A DNA stretch of 64,000 nt from Chryseobacterium rhizoplanae (GTDB lineage: Bacteria > Bacteroidota > Bacteroidia > Flavobacteriales > Weeksellaceae): NCBI RefSeq assembly GCF_900182655.1, contig NZ_FXTC01000011.1, forward strand, positions 98,393 through 162,392, written 5' to 3'. Shown piece by piece: positions 26,467 to 34,532 of this stretch (within the stretch, counting starts at the first letter, position 1; each line of letters opens with the position of its first letter). A model generated the notes under the pieces. The model did no database searches. It saw only the letters and a list, made by a program, of their open reading frames with translations, and was not told the DNA's origin. The translations under genes were made by a program, and so were the position numbers.

Positions 26467-27495
26467 ATGGAAATTGATTTCTTACAATATAAGGTACGTA
26501 ATGGAGACACATTGACCTCTATCGCTTCCCGGCTAGGCATGACCGGCGAGGAGCTAAAACTGTTTCACAATTCCCATTGCCAAAAGATGGATAAGGTTTG
26601 GTTTGAAAATCTTAATGAGGTTAAAAATATCTATGTTCCTACCAATTTTAAAACAGAGACTCAAAAAGAACAGGAAAGAAAAAACAGTTTTCCTTCAACA
26701 TTTTCCGAGTCTTTTCTTGCTACAACCTATTCCGTGAATGAGACCTTTGAAAGTCCGTTTCAACCTTCCGTCACTATTGATTATATCATTGAGCTTGCTC
26801 TAGACAAAAACAAAAGTACAGATCAATATATTTTGAGCTATAGCCAGAACGATTTTAAATCCAATGGAAATACGCCTGATGATAAAGTAAGCAGCTTATC
26901 CATTGCCTGTATGAAAAGTATTATGCCTCTTGAATTTATCGTGAATAATAAGGGTCAAATTACCGGCTTTGCGGATCACAAGAAAATTACAGACACATTT
27001 ACCTGTCAGCGTAAAGATCTTGAAGAGTTTTATGTAGGAGAAGTTACTCAAAATTACATGGATTCGTTTGAAAGGAGCATCAGCGATGAAACGGTTTTCT
27101 TGAAACAATTGCAAAGTACACTCCTCTTTCAGACTTTACTTCCTAAAATAGATTGGTTCCAGAGAAAAAAGAATTGGAAAGAACCTTTTTATTTTTTACA
27201 GAATTCGTTTTCTGTACAATGTGAACTCAATATTGAACAGTTAAATGATGATGAAAACTCTGTTTTGACCATTTTAAACGGTAAAATCACAGAGCTATGC
27301 ACTCCACAGGAGATCATGCGCGGTATTAAGTTTAAGGATTCTGCAGCTGAACCTGCACAAGGAAATATAATTTTAGAATACACCACCCACACAAAAAATA
27401 AGAATCTTCTACAGGCTAAAGCTTCAGTTTTGCTCAGTCATGAAGAAGAGTTGATTCACCAGCACCATATCAATATAACACAAGGATCAATATGA
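26467..27495 (+). CDS. LysM-domain protein heading the cargo operon
   Basis: 342 residues. An N-terminal LysM (about 7-55: VRNGDTLTSIASRLGMTGEELKLFHN) binds glycan or packs onto a spike protein. The remaining 280 residues are a beta-rich domain I cannot name. There is no signal peptide, which fits loading inside the cytoplasm. Its last four bases overlap the start of the PAAR-like gene (ATGA), so the two are translationally coupled. By position it may be an adaptor or chaperone for the downstream effector; that is inference. Confidence 0.75.
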   Translation: MEIDFLQYKVRNGDTLTSIASRLGMTGEELKLFHNSHCQKMDKVWFENLNEVKNIYVPTNFKTETQKEQERKNSFPSTFSESFLATTYSVNETFESPFQPSVTIDYIIELALDKNKSTDQYILSYSQNDFKSNGNTPDDKVSSLSIACMKSIMPLEFIVNNKGQITGFADHKKITDTFTCQRKDLEEFYVGEVTQNYMDSFERSISDETVFLKQLQSTLLFQTLLPKIDWFQRKKNWKEPFYFLQNSFSVQCELNIEQLNDDENSVLTILNGKITELCTPQEIMRGIKFKDSAAEPAQGNIILEYTTHTKNKNLLQAKASVLLSHEEELIHQHHINITQGSI

Positions 27496-28343
27496 AAAAT
27501 TATGTCACACAAAAAGGCGATACTTTCAGTTCGCTGGCCCGGCAGTTTAAGCTGAAAAATGAGGGCATTTTAAAAACCTATCATAACCTTCACTGTCCGC
27601 CGGAAGACATCATGCAGGAACCCGTTCCCGGAAAAACCATTTTTATTCCGGAAGATCCACAGCTTTTGGCTGAGGAAACAGAATCTCAAAACATCTCTGC
27701 ATCCTCCTCTCAGGAAAAAACTAAAGAAGATGTAGTTTCTGATGAAGGAAATTCAACGGAAGAAACTCCAAATGAAGAGCAATCATCAGGAACAGCAGAA
27801 GAGCCAACCAATAAAGAAAAAAAGAAAGATAAAAAAGAAGACAGTGGTTCCAGTCCTCATGAAGGAAAATATTTTATTGTACAGAAGGGAACCGTGCAGT
27901 GTAATCAGGGATTCAAATTTCCGAAATTTAAAGTCACCAGCCATCAGAAACATTACTGGAATGACGGAGAAGGAAATGCTGATTATCTGGCAGTAACGGA
28001 GGATGATCTTCAGCTGGATCCGGCTGCACAACCGTTTGGACAGTGCAAACTTAAGCCATCTTCCGGAGGTTATCTTCCATGTGCTTATGCCCCTGCTGGA
28101 AAGTGGCAGAAGACGTATGAAAAAGTAAAAGTGATGGGAAAAAGCTGTCTTACGGAAATCTCAGAACTGATGTGCAGTACGGGAGGAAAAATCACCATTC
28201 TCAAACATGGACAACAGAGTGAAGTCGGTAAAAGCCAGGTTGCCAAAGCGAATACGCAGGAACAGCAGGTTTACAATCCCGTTGTGGATTTTGATGAATT
28301 CAAGGAAGATACAAAAGGTACAGACGAACTTTATTATAGCTAA
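27492..28343 (+). CDS. LysM plus PAAR-like DUF4280 protein
   Basis: 283 residues: LysM at 2-55, an acidic low-complexity linker at about 58-122 (many Glu, Ser, Thr, Lys), and a DUF4280 domain from about 125 (KYFIVQKGTVQCNQGFKFPKF, CKLKPSSGGYLPCAYAPAGKW, SCLTEISELMCSTGGKITIL). DUF4280 is regarded as PAAR-like and caps the spike of contractile injection systems such as the Bacteroidota T6SS. It is 3 nt upstream of the large effector, the usual order of spike, then cargo, then immunity. No T6SS structural genes are in the window. Confidence 0.82.
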   Translation: MKNYVTQKGDTFSSLARQFKLKNEGILKTYHNLHCPPEDIMQEPVPGKTIFIPEDPQLLAEETESQNISASSSQEKTKEDVVSDEGNSTEETPNEEQSSGTAEEPTNKEKKKDKKEDSGSSPHEGKYFIVQKGTVQCNQGFKFPKFKVTSHQKHYWNDGEGNADYLAVTEDDLQLDPAAQPFGQCKLKPSSGGYLPCAYAPAGKWQKTYEKVKVMGKSCLTEISELMCSTGGKITILKHGQQSEVGKSQVAKANTQEQQVYNPVVDFDEFKEDTKGTDELYYS

Positions 28344-28346
28344 GCC

Positions 28347-30974
28347 ATGACAGGAAGTATAATCGGGAATCAGAATCCTCTGGTAGGAACAACCTATACC
28401 TACGAAATAAAACCTTCAGGACTTTCATTCGGTCTGAAAAGTGACTATGAATGGTATCTTTATAAAAAGCAGAAAAACGGAATCTGGAAAGATATCACCA
28501 ACAAGCCCAAAAGGGGAGAAAAAGTAACGTACAGATTCGGAGAAATAGGCCTGGGTATAGAATTTCAGATGAAAGTCTATGAGATTAAAAAAGGAATTTT
28601 ACCCGGCATGTCTGCCACCAAAGAACTGGCCGGCAGCTGTATATTGGTTCCGACCAGTGATAAGGTTTCAAAAATAGAGAAGGTAATTCTTTTCAACAGA
28701 GGCGCAAAAGATGTCAATAAGGCAAGTTACCGCGATACTCTTATTGCGCAGGCACATTGCATCGCCATGTTTAATAAAGAGATCGAATTTCATCTTTGGG
28801 AAGATGATGCGCCTGGAAAAGGCCACGATGCTAATATCAATAAAAATAACCGGCACACAAGAAGTTATAAGGCTCGGGTCAATGAAAAAGGGATTGCAGA
28901 AGTGTCAATTCCTCTGATGTCTGATGAGAAAATTCTTCGTCAGATGGCCAATCAGTTTCTGATGAAAGGTGACAGAAATGAAGGCGCCAATCATGAGTAT
29001 TATGTTACAGCCACTTATTCAGGAAAAATCCAGGGAGCCAGCCAGGTAAATGTAGATGTTGCCAATCCTGATGATAAAGGACAGCCTCAAAATCAACCCC
29101 AACCTAAGTCTCAACCCGGCACCCAGACCCCAAAATTTCCTACAAAACATGGAGGTGGTCCCAAACAGCCAGATCCTAAGGGTAATATTATAGAAGCTCT
29201 TTTCATTGATGATACAGGAAATGAACTGTCCAAAGTAGCTGTAGGAGATAAAGTAAGAGTAAGAATCCACTCCAAAAATATGGTGGGAAAACACATCCAG
29301 TATGTAGTTTGGGAATATGATTCTACTTCCAATGATGAAGTTTACAGAAGCGGAAATATTAAAATTCCTGCTGATGTATGCGACACTTCAGGATTTATCA
29401 TTACAAAAGCTATTTTTGAAAAAGGAGTAGACTCCCCTATCGGCGATCCGGATTCCGATAAACAAAATTATTTTATAGAAATTATCTCCAAAGATCTTTC
29501 TGCAGAATCTCAGAAATTTGGGGTAAATTCGGAAGGCCTGATGCAGGTGGAAAAGGTGAAGAGTGCGGCGGGAGTGCAGAATACGCAGAAACCAGATAAG
29601 CCTGGAAGTTGTATATGTCAAGAACAATACAAAGATTTAATATGGGGTGGAAAAGTAAGTTGTGAGTTTAGAAAGAAAGTAGTTCAAATATGCGCTGAAT
29701 TATGGGGAGAAAATAGAAAAATGGAAATGGCCAATGGTTTAATGGCTGTTATGAATGTAGAGACAAGTGGAAGTTTTAAAGCACAACAATTAGAAGGATG
29801 GAACTCAACAAAAGACCCAAAAAAAATGACAATAAAAGACTTCTGGAAAGAAGGAAACAGAAAGTCATCAAGAGCAATAGGCTTAATCCAATTTACCCAA
29901 GATGCTTTACAAAATAATCTTAAAGAGTATAAAAGCAACCCAAAATTATCTGTTGAAGAACGCTTTGATGAACTAAACAAACTAAAATTGGAATATGCTC
30001 AAATGGGAGAAATAAAACAACTTGATAAAGTGAAAAAATATTTTGAGCCTCAAAAAAACAATATTAAATCTCCTGAAGATATTTATTTATCAGTTTTTGC
30101 TCCAATAGGAGTCGGTAAAAGTGATGATTTTATTTTATATCAAAAAAATGATAACCCACAAAATAATAAAGAAAAAACTAGTAATAAAAATTATAATGCA
30201 AATAAAAGTGTAGATGAAGAGAATAACAATGATAAGAAAATTCAAAGAAGAGAAATATTAGGTAGGTATAATATTAGTTTTAGCCGAGGTTCGGGTAATA
30301 AGCCCAAAACATTCAACTGTGAAAATGCTATAACAATTCCTGAAAGTTCTCCTCCTAAAAGTACTAAATGGCATGATCCCGTTGACAATCCAATGTTATG
30401 CCTTTATACTCAAAATGGAAACTACAGGCCCAGATATAATGTTTTTGGAACAGTTAGAAAGGAAAGAAGTAATCACAACCACCAAGGAATAGATTTTCTT
30501 GCTTTACCAGGATCAAATGCTTATGCATGCGTTGACGCATATGTAGAATTTATAAGTATACAATCAGGATATGGAAATGTAATTTGTTTGAAAGTAAAAG
30601 ATCCTAAAGAATTTTTAAAAAGAAAAAGAGATTTCAGTTTACAATATTCAAATATGGGAGAAATACAAAGTGGATCAGGTTTTAGCTTTAATGGAGATTT
30701 TTATTTATTTTATGCTCATTTACAAGAGGTAGAAAAATCATTAAAAGCTAAACAAGAAGTTAGTTGTGGGACAATTATTGGCAAGAATGGCACAAGTGGT
30801 TATGGACAAACTAAAGACCCGCACCTACATTTTGAAATTAGAAGTTCTGCTACAGGTGGTGGATTAACTAATCGATGTCATCCAGGTATTTTTGTATATT
30901 ACAAAGATGAAAATACAATGTCACAAAAAGAAAAAGATTATCAAAAAGAGATAGCACAAAAATTTTGGGATTAA
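28347..30974 (+). CDS. Two-warhead peptidoglycan hydrolase effector (lysozyme-like plus M23)
   Basis: 875 residues, no signal peptide. Residues 1-415 are a beta-rich carrier with a proline/glutamine hinge at about 245-275. From about 420 a lysozyme-like domain follows (MNVETSGSFKAQQLEGW, putative catalytic E472, then RAIGLIQFTQDAL). An Asn/Lys-rich linker (about 605-640) leads to an M23 LytM peptidase with zinc ligands H712 and D716 (HQGID), catalytic H791 (YAHLQ) and H826/H828 (HLHFE). Base composition drops near 29600: the 60 bases from 28381 have 23 G+C, those from 30121 only 11. This is the mosaic of a polymorphic toxin. It would cut both glycan and peptide bonds in a rival's periplasm. 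Confidence 0.85.
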   Translation: MTGSIIGNQNPLVGTTYTYEIKPSGLSFGLKSDYEWYLYKKQKNGIWKDITNKPKRGEKVTYRFGEIGLGIEFQMKVYEIKKGILPGMSATKELAGSCILVPTSDKVSKIEKVILFNRGAKDVNKASYRDTLIAQAHCIAMFNKEIEFHLWEDDAPGKGHDANINKNNRHTRSYKARVNEKGIAEVSIPLMSDEKILRQMANQFLMKGDRNEGANHEYYVTATYSGKIQGASQVNVDVANPDDKGQPQNQPQPKSQPGTQTPKFPTKHGGGPKQPDPKGNIIEALFIDDTGNELSKVAVGDKVRVRIHSKNMVGKHIQYVVWEYDSTSNDEVYRSGNIKIPADVCDTSGFIITKAIFEKGVDSPIGDPDSDKQNYFIEIISKDLSAESQKFGVNSEGLMQVEKVKSAAGVQNTQKPDKPGSCICQEQYKDLIWGGKVSCEFRKKVVQICAELWGENRKMEMANGLMAVMNVETSGSFKAQQLEGWNSTKDPKKMTIKDFWKEGNRKSSRAIGLIQFTQDALQNNLKEYKSNPKLSVEERFDELNKLKLEYAQMGEIKQLDKVKKYFEPQKNNIKSPEDIYLSVFAPIGVGKSDDFILYQKNDNPQNNKEKTSNKNYNANKSVDEENNNDKKIQRREILGRYNISFSRGSGNKPKTFNCENAITIPESSPPKSTKWHDPVDNPMLCLYTQNGNYRPRYNVFGTVRKERSNHNHQGIDFLALPGSNAYACVDAYVEFISIQSGYGNVICLKVKDPKEFLKRKRDFSLQYSNMGEIQSGSGFSFNGDFYLFYAHLQEVEKSLKAKQEVSCGTIIGKNGTSGYGQTKDPHLHFEIRSSATGGGLTNRCHPGIFVYYKDENTMSQKEKDYQKEIAQKFWD

Positions 30975-30978
30975 TTAT

Positions 30979-31743
30979 ATGAAAAAGGTAATAACAATTT
31001 TAATTTCGTTCTTTCTATTATCTTGCCAAGGGCAGAAAAAAGAAGAAGAAAAAAATAGTAAAAAAGAAACATCAGTATCTGAAGTTTCAAGCAAGACAGA
31101 TAATACTAAAAACTTAATTCCATTAAGTAAAATCAGCTGTAATCAAGAAAGTACAGAAACAACAAATTATAATTTAAACTGTAAAAAGTTCACTATATCA
31201 AATACACTTATTGATGGAAGTGACCAAAACAGATATGAGCTTATAACTTTTGTTTTTAATGACATAGAGAAAGCTATAATTAGAAAAATCAATAATGAAG
31301 ATTTGGAAACCTCCTCTCCGATGGTATATTTTTCAAATACATCTAAAAATTATATTATCTTTTTTCCCATAAATGGTGAAAATCATTTTGGATGGAAATT
31401 GTATCTGTATAAAAATAAAGTCTTATATCCATTAGGACAAAGAGTGATGTATTGGAAACCTGATTATGAAGAAACTAATATTAATTACTCTGACATACTA
31501 AACGTTTTTGAATCTGAAGATAAAGTTTTAGTTGAAATACCAAGCAAATACATTATTAAAGACGATAATGACTATAAAAATTATCCAAATTATTTGGATG
31601 GAAAATATTATGAAGATAAGGACAAATCATATTATGAGTTTTCTACATCAAAAATAGAATATTACAGAAAGTATAAAAATGGGCTTTTTGAAGGAGATTA
31701 TAATAAAATGATTAATAATAAAATAATTGATCTTATAAAATAA
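30979..31743 (+). CDS. Candidate immunity lipoprotein 1
   Basis: 254 residues, four nt after the effector stop, so it is the most likely cognate immunity gene. The signal ITILISFFLLSC ends in a lipobox Cys at 16, followed by a Lys/Glu-rich tether, giving a periplasm-facing lipoprotein in the compartment where a peptidoglycan hydrolase would act. The mature domain is AT-rich and unlike anything I can name. Immunity is inferred from position, location and composition. Confidence 0.65.
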   Translation: MKKVITILISFFLLSCQGQKKEEEKNSKKETSVSEVSSKTDNTKNLIPLSKISCNQESTETTNYNLNCKKFTISNTLIDGSDQNRYELITFVFNDIEKAIIRKINNEDLETSSPMVYFSNTSKNYIIFFPINGENHFGWKLYLYKNKVLYPLGQRVMYWKPDYEETNINYSDILNVFESEDKVLVEIPSKYIIKDDNDYKNYPNYLDGKYYEDKDKSYYEFSTSKIEYYRKYKNGLFEGDYNKMINNKIIDLIK

Positions 31744-31766
31744 ATCAGTTATAATATAAGTAGTAA

Positions 31767-32324
31767 ATGATGAAACCCTTTTTAATTCTATTATCATTCA
31801 TATTTCTCTCATGCTCACGTGAAAAGAAGAAACAACAGAAAGATGTTTTTATAAAGGACAATACAAAATCAAACAAAACAAACCTTTTAATTACTGAAAA
31901 TGAAATTCAGTCTTCAACAATAGTAAAAAAAGTAGATTCTATAACAATTTCTAAATCTTCTATTTGGTCAACTGACTGTACAGCTGATAAATTTATCAGT
32001 ATTAAGACAGATATCAATAATATGCAGTTTACAGTCCCAGGTAGATTTTCTATGAATTCTCAATTAAAAAAAGTAGACAATAATAAATATGAATTTTACT
32101 TTACCGATTTTCCTCCGATTATTCCTCTTCCTGATGAAATGCAAAACTGGGAAAATTTAGATAACAAAAAGGCCGTTGGTTACATTCAAATAATTGATGA
32201 ATCTAAAATAACCTTAACATGGTTTGGCTTTTATAATAAAAAAACTAAGAAAAATATACAAACTGAAAATCCTTTCAATAAGGAGCATAATGTTTCTGCA
32301 AACCTTATTAAGTGTTCTGAATAA
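31767..32324 (+). CDS. Candidate immunity lipoprotein 2
   Basis: 185 residues. Lipobox IFLSC with the lipid Cys at about 16 and a Lys-rich tether. The domain has SIWSTDCTADKFISIKTDIN and a C-terminal LIKCSE, so two mature cysteines may form a disulfide. It is 23 nt after the first lipoprotein, in the same orientation and the same low G+C. It may be immunity to another variant of the toxic C-terminus. Confidence 0.55.
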   Translation: MMKPFLILLSFIFLSCSREKKKQQKDVFIKDNTKSNKTNLLITENEIQSSTIVKKVDSITISKSSIWSTDCTADKFISIKTDINNMQFTVPGRFSMNSQLKKVDNNKYEFYFTDFPPIIPLPDEMQNWENLDNKKAVGYIQIIDESKITLTWFGFYNKKTKKNIQTENPFNKEHNVSANLIKCSE

Positions 32325-32346
32325 TATAAAATATTTGTAGTAAGTT

Positions 32347-32799
32347 ATGAAACACCTTTTAGCCTTTATATTGTTCTCAATTGCACTTTTTAATTGCAAA
32401 AAGAAAATTGAAAACTCGAAACCAAAGATTCAAAATATTCAGCAGACGCAAAAAATTTCTGATGCTACAAGGAACTATACTAACTTTTGGAAAGGAGAAT
32501 ATCATTTTGAAGCATCAAATAGAGATGAAGCAAAAACAGTTTTTAACATAACGATAAATTCTCTGGAAAATATTTCTGTAGATGTTACTGAAGAAGGAAC
32601 AACAAATAAATATTCTAAACTAAGGGCAGAAGAACTTAATCCTCAAAAAATTAAAATAAAATATGATGATTCTCCTGATGAGATGGGAATTATTTACATT
32701 GAAAAATCAGATGACAATTACTTTATTTCAGGAAATCCAATATACTTTATCAACCCCGGAAATAATGAAATGCCACTACAAAAATTAAAAGATAAATAA
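32347..32799 (+). CDS. Candidate immunity lipoprotein 3
   Basis: 150 residues. Signal LLAFILFSIALFNC with the lipid Cys at 17. The mature part has TNFWKGEYHFEASNRDEAKTVF and is a small beta domain in style. It is related in general layout, but not by obvious sequence, to the lipoprotein at 32810: both contain a short segment around a FWKGEYHFE or SFSGDFSVTQE strand. Co-oriented with its neighbours. Confidence 0.5.
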   Translation: MKHLLAFILFSIALFNCKKKIENSKPKIQNIQQTQKISDATRNYTNFWKGEYHFEASNRDEAKTVFNITINSLENISVDVTEEGTTNKYSKLRAEELNPQKIKIKYDDSPDEMGIIYIEKSDDNYFISGNPIYFINPGNNEMPLQKLKDK

Positions 32800-32809
32800 C
32801 CTCTGATCA

Positions 32810-33349
32810 ATGAAAAAACTAAACTTTATTGCTATAACATTATTAGTATTGACAGATTGTAAAAATGAGACTCAAAAAGCGGCCAATGAAATAACCACTA
32901 CAGCAGCACCTAGAAAAGATAGCGCCGTCACAAGAAGTATAGACATAGAAGATACAGCTGCTGCTGATAAAGATAACCTTCCCAATATTCGTATATCAGA
33001 AAACTTACAGACCGTAAATTCTAGTTTTTCAGGGGACTTTTCTGTAACCCAAGAAACAGAGGAAACAACAACTGGTACAGCATATATTACTTATAATTTT
33101 AGTATAAAAAAAGATAAAGCAGTTTTAGCAACAGAAACCTATCATGAGCCAATTATATGCAATGGCGATTATAAAATTATTGAAAACAACAACAACATTC
33201 TAGAATTGTATTATTCAGGAAACGATAAAAATTGTCAATCAATAACTCCTAATTTTAAAATTAAAAAAGAAAACAACACTTATTATATTAAAGGAGTTGG
33301 AGGCGAAGCTACATTTAATGAATGGATAAAATTAGATAAAACGAAATAA
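32810..33349 (+). CDS. Candidate immunity lipoprotein 4
   Basis: 179 residues. The signal FIAITLLVLTDC has Asp before the Cys, an unusual lipobox. A long Ala/Thr/Asp-rich tether (about 20-60) leads to a beta domain with Cys in YHEPIICNGDYK and NDKNCQSITP. Last gene of the AT-rich cargo operon, 10 nt after lipoprotein 3 and before the tyrA promoter. It could be an orphan immunity gene. Confidence 0.5.
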   Translation: MKKLNFIAITLLVLTDCKNETQKAANEITTTAAPRKDSAVTRSIDIEDTAAADKDNLPNIRISENLQTVNSSFSGDFSVTQETEETTTGTAYITYNFSIKKDKAVLATETYHEPIICNGDYKIIENNNNILELYYSGNDKNCQSITPNFKIKKENNTYYIKGVGGEATFNEWIKLDKTK

Positions 33350-33440
33350 TATCTATATAAGGTAAAACCTAAAAAAAAACAATTCATCCCATCTATACAC
33401 AATTTAGAAAAGAAATTTCGTTTCATTTAAAAAATATTTA

Positions 33441-33448
33441 TACCTTTG
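33441..33448 (+). promoter_or_regulatory. Promoter -7 element of tyrA
   Basis: TACCTTTG fits TAnnTTTG. The -33 region is only partly conserved (TTTCG about 20 nt upstream). Start of transcription is expected about 33453, the first base of the leader GTG, the same geometry as at the ilv promoter. Confidence 0.65.
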
Positions 33449-33452
33449 CTTT

Positions 33453-33509
33453 GTGATTTTTAACAACGGAACATATTATTATAGAATTTTTACCTCAGCT
33501 CTGGGATAG
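33453..33509 (+). CDS. tyrA leader peptide
   Basis: An 18-codon frame with GTG start: (V)IFNNGTYYYRIFTSALG then TAG. Three consecutive Tyr codons (TAT TAT TAT) and two Phe codons fit a sensor of tyrosine or phenylalanine charging. The terminator lies 22 nt after its stop. GGGATAGG overlapping the stop pairs at six of eight positions with the terminator's 5' arm CCTCGTCC, a weak antiterminator. Alternatives: another start codon, or a chance frame. Confidence 0.75.
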   Translation: MIFNNGTYYYRIFTSALG

Positions 33510-33531
33510 GGATTCTTATGAATATAATTTA

Positions 33532-33560
33532 AAACCTCGTCCTAGGGACGAGGTTTTTTT
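33532..33560 (+). terminator. Attenuator terminator of tyrA
   Basis: Perfect 11-bp stem AAACCTCGTCC / GGACGAGGTTT with loop TAG, then four more T (seven in a row), 20 nt before the tyrA ATG. Its position upstream of a gene with a Tyr-rich leader marks it as an attenuator. Confidence 0.88.
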
Positions 33561-33579
33561 ATTTAAAAAATTTGAAAAG

Positions 33580-34422
33580 ATGAAAATAAGTATTATTGGA
33601 GTGGGATTAATCGGAGGTTCGATGGCTTTGAAATTAAGAGAGAAAAACCTGGCCAGCTTCATCTACGGAATCGATAACAATATACAGCATATCAGTGATG
33701 CATTGGATCTTAAGATCATTGATGCCGGAGTAGATCTTGAGCATGGAATTAAAAATTCGGATCTGATTATTCTTGCGATCCCTGTGGATGCTGCGAGAAA
33801 ACTGTTGCCTTCTGTTCTTGATCTTGTGACTGATCAACAGACTGTAATGGATGCTGGGTCCACCAAAGCAGGAATTGTAAATGCTGTAAAAAACCATCCA
33901 AAACGTTCAAGATTTGTCGCTTTCCACCCGATGTGGGGAACAGAAAACAATGGTCCGAAATCCGCCATTGCAGAGAGTTTTTCCGGAAAAGCAGGGGTGA
34001 TATGCAACAAAGAGGAATCCGCGGACGATGCCTTAGCTACTGTTGAAAAAGTAGTCAATGCCCTTGATATGCACATGATTTATATGGATGCTGAAGATCA
34101 TGATGTCCACACTGCTTATATTTCCCATATCTCCCATATTACCTCTTATGCCCTTGCCAATACCGTACTGGAAAAAGAGCGTGAAGAAGAAACAATTTTC
34201 CAGCTTGCCAGTTCCGGTTTTTCAAGCACCGTACGTCTTGCCAAATCGCATCCGGAAATGTGGGTTCCCATCTTTAAACAAAACAAAGAAAATGTACTGG
34301 ACGTTCTGAACGAACACATCACCCAGCTCAGAAAATTCAAATCCGCTCTGGAAAAAGAAAACTATGAATACCTTGAAGAGCTGATTTCCAATGCCAACAG
34401 AATCAGAGGAATTTTAAGGTAA
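33580..34422 (+). CDS. tyrA: Prephenate dehydrogenase
   Basis: NAD(P)-dependent decarboxylation of prephenate to 4-hydroxyphenylpyruvate, the tyrosine branch. 280 residues with the Rossmann motif GVGLIGGSM from 6, the substrate-site stretch FHPMWGTENNGPKSA, and the C-terminal helical dimer domain (HISHITSYALA, ESHPEMW-like KSHPEMW). No chorismate mutase or ACT domain is fused, so feedback by tyrosine probably depends on the leader attenuator. Confidence 0.94.
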   Translation: MKISIIGVGLIGGSMALKLREKNLASFIYGIDNNIQHISDALDLKIIDAGVDLEHGIKNSDLIILAIPVDAARKLLPSVLDLVTDQQTVMDAGSTKAGIVNAVKNHPKRSRFVAFHPMWGTENNGPKSAIAESFSGKAGVICNKEESADDALATVEKVVNALDMHMIYMDAEDHDVHTAYISHISHITSYALANTVLEKEREEETIFQLASSGFSSTVRLAKSHPEMWVPIFKQNKENVLDVLNEHITQLRKFKSALEKENYEYLEELISNANRIRGILR

Positions 34423-34476
34423 AATTTCCTTATACGATACTAAAAGCCCAACGGTTTTTACTTTTATTTTATTAAG

Positions 34477-34506
34477 AAACCCTTAGTCAATAATGTCTAA
34501 GGGTTT
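34477..34506. terminator. Terminator between tyrA and sdaA
   Basis: AAACCCTTAG / CTAAGGGTTT, 10-bp stem with a 10-base loop between convergent genes; T-rich on both sides. Confidence 0.8.
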
Positions 34507-34532
34507 TATGTTTTTAAAACTTATTATTTCTA

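Noticed and set aside
26467..33349. Complete type VI secretion locus
   Set aside because: Only spike-like, cargo and lipoprotein genes are present; no sheath, tube, baseplate or membrane-complex genes occur in the window.
33634..34340. Open frames on the opposite strand of tyrA and on other strands of long genes
   Set aside because: They follow the codon pattern of the real genes, have no family-like sequence and no start signals.
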